The position numbers and the translations under genes are program-made. The notes beneath the pieces were generated by a model that was given only the letters and a program-made list of their open reading frames with translations, made no database searches and had not been told where the DNA came from. A DNA stretch of 64,000 nucleotides from Heliocidaris tuberculata (Eukaryota > Echinodermata > Echinoidea > Camarodonta > Echinometridae): the NCBI GenBank assembly GCA_025618425.1, contig CM046844.1, forward strand, positions 3,152,665 through 3,216,664, read 5' to 3'. Positions 58,158 through 64,000 of the stretch are shown in pieces (the stretch's first letter is position 1; each line of letters opens with the position of its first letter).

Positions 58158-58183
58158 GTTTCCGTAGTGTAGCGGTTATCACG
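58158..58183 (+). pseudogene. 5' fragment of a tRNA-Val or tRNA-Val-derived SINE
   Basis: GTTTCCGTAGTGTAGCGGTT followed by ATCACG is the acceptor and D-arm of eukaryotic tRNA-Val, including the A box TAGTGTAGCGGTTA, with a C for the usual T in TGGTT. The anticodon and T arms do not follow (no GGTTCGA within 100 bp), so this is a truncated pseudogene or SINE head, not a functional tRNA. Confidence 0.65.
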
Positions 58184-58338
58184 TGAATCTGTTGACGTGT
58201 AACATGTATCATGAGTGTAGATAATGGTGGGGAAGCTTCCCATTCCCAAATGGCTCACAGTCCTTTGTCGATTGTGTGGCGAGAAAATACCATGAGGTCG
58301 TAAACGACATCCTATCAAGCCTTATATACGCAAATTTG

Positions 58339-58358
58339 TTTCAGTTTCAGTTTCAATT
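58339..58358 (-). repeat. (TTTCAG)n retroposon tail type
   Basis: gtttcagtttcagtttcaat is the inverted form of the (CTGAAA)n tail also seen at 22914 and 26372. The sequence to its right (58359-58800) could be the body of the retroposon on the minus strand, but no protein motif was recognised. Confidence 0.45.
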
Positions 58359-58871
58359 TATTGTTACATATTTCACATTTACAGTGTTTTTACAATATAA
58401 ATGGTACAAACAAACATGAAATATATTGTCAAAGAAAATAAAAGAAGGTGAGTACCTCATATCTATACGTTTGCATGCAGTATTAATTGAAAAGACTGGG
58501 CTAGAATAAAAGAGAAATATTGAGGAGCCTAAGGAGAAAGCTGCGCTTGTGAGATATAGGCTCCAAAGAGTAATAAGATTTATAACTGATGAAATATGCC
58601 ATAATTAGCCTACAACTCATGACAAAGAACAGGAAATTCTCGATGTGCCAGTCATGCATGCTGCACAAGTTTGAAAAGTAATCCCAGTTACAAGTTAAAT
58701 GTTTGGCAAAGGGTTCGATGGTTGAAACATAATGATCTACTTTTTCCCCCGGAATATTATTGCTAATGATCTCATAGTACCGAAGTGCTGACATCATAAT
58801 CCCATTACTGGGTTAGATACAGCCATTGTTGCGCTAAGCCATCTAAAATCGTTAAGAAAAATGCTGCATCA

Positions 58872-59100
58872 TATCAGCACTTCGGTATGCGTCGGAGATG
58901 GACGTGGACCAACCGCGTAGCCAGGATTTCAGTTCGGGGGAGGGGGGGGGGGCGGTTGGGAGCACGCGAAGCGTGCAAAATTCGTGATGAGCACGCGAAT
59001 CATTATCAGCACTTCGGTATGCGTCGGAGATGGACGTGGACCAACCGCGTAGCCAGGATTTCACTTTAGGGGGGGCGGTTTGTGAGCACGCGAAGCGTGC
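58872..59100. repeat. 132-bp tandem duplication
   Basis: tatcagcacttcggtatgcg starts at 58872 and 59004; both units run through gtcggagatggacgtggacc, aaccgcgtagccaggatttca, a G run and gagcacgcgaagcgtgc, a 15-bp palindrome-like block. Confidence 0.9.
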
Positions 59101-59140
59101 TCCCGAGGGGGGGGGGGGGGGGGGATGTGTAGGGAAGCGC

Positions 59141-59815
59141 GAAAGCTCTGACGTTTTATAGCAAATTTGAGACTGAGAAAGATGACGGTTCGTATAGCAC
59201 CTTTTATTAGGCGGAAAGTTAGTTCGACGCCCAGACTGCTTTTCTTAATTACGTATTTGGACGCAAAACTGCACTGTATTTTACAGGGGTGAGTGCAGGG
59301 AGGGGGAGTTTCCCCCTTCCCGCGAGAAGCACGAAAGCTCTGACGTTTTAGCAAATTTGAGAGAAAGATAACGGCTTGTAGCAAACATGTGTTTCGTTTT
59401 TTCTGCGGAAAGTTGGAGTTCGACGCCCTGACTGCTTTTCAATTATTTGGACGCAATATACTGCACTGTATGGTAACAGGAGTGGGTGCAAGGAGGGGGA
59501 GTTCTATATTGCTGTACACAAGAGCGACGCGGATGTCAAAAAGGCCGAAACCGTTTCAGTACGCGTTTAGGATATCCTTTTTCCCAACGAAAGCTCTGAA
59601 GTTTTATAGCAAATTTGAGAGAAAGATAACGACTCGTAGCACCTTGTTTTAGGCGGAAGGTTATTTCGACGCCCGGATTGCTTTTCAATTATTTGGTCGC
59701 AATACTGCACTGTATGTAACAGGGGCGGGTGTAGGGAGGGGTAAGTTTCCCCCTTCCCACGCGAAGCGCGAAAGCTCTGACGTTTTATATAAAATTTGAG
59801 AGAAAGATAACGCCC
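59141..59815 (+). repeat. Tandem repeat of about 180-190 bp, three full and one partial unit
   Basis: gaaagctctgacgtttta begins units at 59141, 59333, 59589 (with gaagtttta) and 59770. Each includes gcaaatttgagagaaagataacg, ggcggaaagttagttcgacgcc, tgcttttcaattatttgg, acgcaatactgcactgta and gggagttt-ccccctt. The second unit carries an extra 70 bp. A single dispersed unit is at 6883-7030. Confidence 0.9.
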
Positions 59816-59889
59816 CCCCCCCCCCCCGGCTACGCGGTCATTTTTTTTTTAAGCTCCCGTTTTTTAAATTGTATGGACCCCAATTTCGG

Positions 59890-60062
59890 TAAAACTGGTA
59901 AAACATTTCTTGTTGGATGTTACTATGGGCTTCCTGACAGCCGTGTGAGTGCCTGGAAATACCTAGAGGATTCCCTCGATAAAATTCCGCAGGTAGCAAT
60001 CGCATGTAGTTTTGGCTGGAAACTTTAATGCTAAAATTATCAACTGGGGCGATGCCATCCAA
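59890..60062 (+). pseudogene. LINE AP-endonuclease fragment
   Basis: T-F-L-V-G-C-Y-Y-G-L-P-D-S-R-V, W-K-Y-L-E-D-S-L-D-K-I-P-Q-V, then after a one-base shift V-V-L-A-G-N-F-N-A-K-I-I-N-W-G-D. This is the pattern of the endonuclease domain of non-LTR retrotransposons (usual motif A-G-D-F-N). It is isolated from any reverse transcriptase. Confidence 0.75.
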
Positions 60063-61707
60063 GCTCGAATGAATGAATGACACCTTATTAGTCGGCTTGA
60101 CATTTCATGAACCTAAAAAAGTTGCGTACACTGAAGTTTTTTTGCTGATTTGTGATCTTATGTGGTCGTAGAACAATTTCAGCTTTGTTGCCCAAACGGC
60201 AACCTTGAGCAATTTTCATAATTTGCATAAATCCAAAATGGCGCCTGGTAGCCATATTGAAACACAACTTTTGAACTACATGTCATATACTAGTGTATGA
60301 TGTATGTATATATGGATTTCGAGGGACGTAGAATTCAGTTCTAACACAACTTTTGCAATTTAAGGTCACGTTTAGGTCATAAAGGTCAAAGTTGTTACCT
60401 GTTTACATGACCGTGCATACATTAGATTTTTAAACATTAAAGACGTCTAATGTTTAAATGAAGGGGTTTGGGGTGTGTATAACTAATCTCTGAGGTCATT
60501 CATTCATTGCCAGAAGGGGTCAATTCAAGGTCAAAGTTAAACTATATATTATAATGGATAGTACTTTGGTTAAATATGATTTTCTTTGACGGGTATGGGG
60601 TATCGAATGCCTTAGTTATGTTATAATTTCAATGTAAGTCGAGTTCAGGAACTGAAGGTCAGGTCTAAGTTCAATCTAATTACCCCTGTCACAAAGGTCA
60701 AATTCAAATATCTGTCATATTTAGTTCATTGTCAGGACTCAGAGAATAGTATTCAGAATTGTGCCGCTTCAGATCATCTCAGTTTATTTTCTTTACGTTT
60801 TGGTATACTGCAAACCATTGAATGTTGAATTACTAAAAGTATATTAGGTCGTATGACTTGAGGTGCTACAGTTCAGGATGTCCACAGCTCCTATGCACAG
60901 CACTGACGTCTTTGACAGTCTTGCTGTACTGTTTCCTGATGATGTAGTAACGCACTTGGACATTTGGACTATCATTTGGCTTGTATTACCGGTAATAATC
61001 TTTGTTGGAACCAAGATCACGATCGTTACTGAGATTATAAAGTTGTTAAATAATTTTTCTTGTACATCAAGTTAACACATAGCGTCAGCATAGGTTATTC
61101 TCCACCATACATTTAAGTCTCACTCATATAGAGGTCCAAATAGACAAAATCTGTCTCCGGCTTTCTGAGAATAAAACAGCCCTGTAGGAATAAACACATG
61201 GTACTATAATAAGATGAGGCATTTTCTTTTATTGCTCAGATTCTACAAATAATATTATTGCTGGTGAGAGGTGCTCAACAGGAAAACATGGTGATCTCTC
61301 CAATCATGCCAATGGACACGGGATTGTAGCTCTACTATCCGAGAACGAAAAACCCCATAACACAGTATCTTTCTTAGATGTCTAGGTACATGTTGAAAAG
61401 CCATGTAAAATATTGTGATTGTGGATTTCTTTCTGCCACTCTTGATGGAAATTTGTCAGTATGTTTACTATAATTATGTGTGAGATAGTCTGATCTAGAT
61501 TGCTGCAATTATAGTGCAAACTTTCAGTTTCAGATGTACTTTGCAGACGTATACCACGTACATGACGTAGATTAGCACTTTGCGGTTTCTATGCAGAAAG
61601 GTCCATGTCTTCATCACGGTGTGTGGTGTTGGGAAGGTAGGGCCTTAACTGAGTTTAATACGATATTAAAGAAGGACCTTCATAGACTTGCCGAATTCGA
61701 TGACCTG
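60063..61707. other. No gene seen; tgacctt-rich DNA
   Basis: Between 60180 and 60720 there are many AGGTCA/TGACCT words (60363-60390, 60525, 60655, 60697), like the repeat at 6430-7505. No exon is supported; the frame at 60863-61075 has a hydrophobic stretch but no family. Confidence 0.35.
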
Positions 61708-61852
61708 GGCCCCGCAACACAAATGTCTGCAATCAATCGCAAAGTGTTAATAGCCTATCTAGATCACTGTCTCATGAACATCTCGTTCAAAATGATGATC
61801 CAAGACCAATCAGAATGGTTGTTTCAAATCGGCGATTGAACGGAGATCAGTG
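61708..61852 (+). mobile_element. Possible MITE fragment with 'gggccccg' start
   Basis: Starts ctgggccccgcaacacaaat, then gcaatcaatcgcaaag and, inverted, tttcaaatcggcgattgaac near the end. The start word is common in deuterostome MITEs, but the right terminus is not clear. Confidence 0.3.
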
Positions 61853-62504
61853 GTTAAGGGACCCTTGCCTTCCAACCATACCAGATAAGTCGGAACATCA
61901 TCTCAATATCCACCATTCTGCCTGAGTTTGATAGTTCGTCATAATCAAAGTAGGTGTTTCGTTTCCGTCAAATATAACTCCTGGTATTGCAAATACTGTA
62001 GAACGGAACCGCCACCCATGACTCCTTACCTCGTACATTGTGTATAACACTTCGTGAGGACACAGAGAACCTGCCTAAACTAAGACTTGAATCCAGTAAA
62101 CCCTTCTGGATTTCTGCAGACCAACCAGATGAAGCAAGATTCTATTCCAAACGTTGCTTGGGGAAAATTTCATGTAATAAACACGAAGAATACCACAAAA
62201 CCTGTGCTAGATCCTATCACTATGCTTCTGGGTTTTTCAACTAGACAAATATTGGACGACACTAAACCTAATCCATACTTTACATCCCATTTTTGCAGAT
62301 AATCCCTACAATTGAAAATGTTGGGTACAACTGAGGGGTAAATGGTGATATGGTATAAATGGTGATATCCATCACTTATACCAGATCATCACCACATGCA
62401 TCACTGTAAATAATAATGTGTGACGTCGAGGTTTTCCTAGAGAATAAATCCAAATTGTGATGCTGATGCTCTACTACGATTTATGTTCATAGCACTTTGG
62501 AATT
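61853..62504. other. No gene seen
   Basis: Unique-looking DNA. Overlapping open frames at 62038-62302 have no recognised motif. Confidence 0.35.
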
Positions 62505-63590
62505 AAATAGAACTGCAATCGTATCGGAACGATGTGCATGCAATGTCGTCCGTATCTTTTATTTTTTTGAAAAGTTGACATGTGAAATATAAAGTTATGC
62601 ATGTTGAAACATGATATCAGATAAGATGGGAGAAAATAATGCATACTGTTAAATTAGGAGATGATAGAAAAATGAAAACAAGGAAAAAGAACAAAAAAAC
62701 AAAGAATGATGATAATGGTGATGACAATGAGGATGATGGTGATGATGGTAATGGTGGTGTTGATGATGATGATGGTGTTGATGATGATTGTGATGAATTA
62801 ATAATGGTGATGATGATAAAGATCAATAATGATAAAATGATGATGGTGATGATGATAATGGTGATGATGATGGTGATGATATGATGATGATATAATCATG
62901 GTGATGATAACGATGATAATGATGATAAAATGATGGTGATGATGATAATGGTGATGATGATGGTGATGATATGATGATGATATAATCATGGTGATGATAA
63001 CGATGATAATGATGATAAAATGATGATGGTGATGATGATAATGGTGATGATGATGGTGATGATGATATTGATGATATAATCATGATGAAAATGGTAATGA
63101 TAATGATATAATGATGATTGTGATAAAGATAATGGTGATGATGATGGTGATGATGATGATGATGATGATGGTGATGACGATGATGGTGGCGCACGCCCTA
63201 ACCCAAATGGCTTTCCACACGCTCCAGTCCACATGGCCTCAAAACAATGAAGCATAGTAAACTACGCACGGCACTTTGGGGTTGTGCGGTATTTAACATA
63301 AGGAAAGGAAGAAATCAAAGATTATAGAACAATGACAGTAGGGTAAAACATAGAAAGACAAGATGACAAAGAATAACATAGGGAAAGGTAGAAGGATAAA
63401 ATGCCTTTCCATAGCCTCTGGCCACGTGGCTTCCACACTATATGTGACGCAGAGTATACCAGGCCACATCGGCTTTGCGTAGAATTGTATTGAAGAAAAT
63501 GTCGTTAAATGGCATGTACTGAAATGGCTTTATTTGCTAATAACTGGGCTGTTTTTTGTTCTTTATGTGCCGTATTTGGTATCATACGAA
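62505..63590 (-). repeat. Right copy of the long inverted repeat pair (partner 3240-4137)
   Basis: The reverse complement matches 3240-4137 from the 'taccaaatacggcacataaagaac' end to the 'catgcacatcgttccgatacgattgcagttct' end. This copy has a 490-bp GAT array where the left copy has about 80 bp plus a SINE. The divergence suggests an old dispersed repeat rather than a recent inversion. Confidence 0.85.
62697..63185. repeat. 490-bp (GAT)n array with 90-bp higher-order repeat
   Basis: GATGATGGT variants. The word tataatcatggtgatgataa occurs at 62891 and 62981, a 90-bp period, and a related one near 63074. The array encodes acidic or histidine/serine repeats in all frames and is not a gene. Confidence 0.9.
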
Positions 63591-63985
63591 AGAGCATTTC
63601 ATGACCGTCATTTTGGGACCACTTTCATATTTTTATGACAATCCTATCGAAGCGTGTGATGCATGATAATTTGTAGAACAAAATGGCGTCTAAAATGTCA
63701 CGCTTGACCGATTTTAAAAATCCGGCTTCGAGATTCTCTTCATTTTGCCTCAAAGAATGTGCCTGCAAAATTTCAAGAAAAATAAAGAACGTTCAGGGGG
63801 CCAAAGTCGTGAACCCGATTTGCCCCATAGACAATACGTGTAATGCATGGGCGGAAACTCTGCAGGATCCGTATTATGACCTGACTTAAATCGCGATTTA
63901 CTGAAAATTTTCTGTGAGACCATATACCGTGTTTGGTATCCCCGAGAAGGGAATTTCATTGCGGTCATTTTGAGCCGACTGCCGT
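63577..63985. repeat. Diverged duplication, about 350-bp spacing
   Basis: gccgtatttggtatcatacgaaagagcatttcatgaccgtcattttggga (63570-63620) is echoed by accgtgtttggtatccccgagaagggaatttcattgcggtcattttgagc (63926-63975). Between them is a frame at 63683-63889 (M-A-S-K-M-S-R-L-T-D-F-K) with no recognised family. Confidence 0.6.
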
Positions 63986-64000
63986 TAGGGCGCCATTTAA

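Noticed and set aside
61591..61839. 82-codon plus-strand frame
   Set aside because: It overlaps a probable MITE fragment and has no protein motif.
62639..63255. Open frames rich in Asp, His or Ser
   Set aside because: They are translations of the (GAT)n array in the long inverted repeat.

Overview
The window is an animal nuclear genome segment: genes are sparse and split by introns with good GT/AG sites, and AT-rich DNA between them is packed with microsatellites, MITEs, tRNA-derived SINEs and decayed L2/CR1-type LINEs. The repeat style, the small single-exon TMEM45 gene and the mix of elements suggest an invertebrate deuterostome, most likely an echinoderm such as a sea urchin. That placement is an inference, not a proof. 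There are no operons, CRISPR arrays or prokaryotic signals.

Genes, left to right. (1) At 1-485 (+) is the 3' end of an unrecognised gene: a 35-bp exon piece and a phase-matched terminal exon with an acidic tail, then AATAAA at 550. (2) At 2539-1231 (-) is a possible two-exon small gene of 79 codons whose first exon is partly copied in inverted orientation at 1553. (3) At 5008-4656 (-) is the first coding exon of a sphingomyelin synthase family gene (SGMS/SAMD8-like); the rest of the gene was not found. (4) At 40799-41716 (+) is a convincing two-exon gene model of 47 codons, unrecognised, with an L2 LINE just beyond its stop. (5) At 52097-52927 (+) is a complete single-exon TMEM45 (DUF716) membrane protein gene with a 12-codon uORF. 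Other long open frames are almost all microsatellite translations, LINE debris or chance.

Repeat layout. 1.5-2.5 kb: nested palindrome with a TTAA-flanked MITE at its centre. 3.2-4.1 kb and 62.5-63.6 kb: two inverted copies of one repeat, about 58 kb apart; only the left copy carries a SINE. 5.9-9.8 kb: a foldback MITE, a duplicated 'tgacctt' repeat, a 55-nt run of G, and tandem units with long G/C runs. 7.7-8.1 and 13.7-14.0 kb: another inverted pair, 6 kb apart. 14.6-15.6 kb: decayed LINE. 20.2-22.0 kb: a MITE inside a (CTA)n tract and a Harbinger-like MITE. 26-29 kb: SINE, LINE scrap, MITE. 35.3-39.2 kb: 1-kb TIR element, a perfect 47-bp hairpin, an L2 remnant and another TIR repeat. 41-46 kb: L2 LINE, two SINEs and a 460-bp (AAT)n tract. 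46.9-51.9 kb: inverted copies of a 'TTTTGTTACAAAATG' minisatellite element, the right one ending about 140 bp before the inferred TMEM45 exon. 58.9-59.8 kb: GC-richer tandem repeats that also occur at 6.9 kb.

No gene cluster or pathway links these genes. The most unusual content is structural: several large inverted repeats, some with nested or insertion-dated history.
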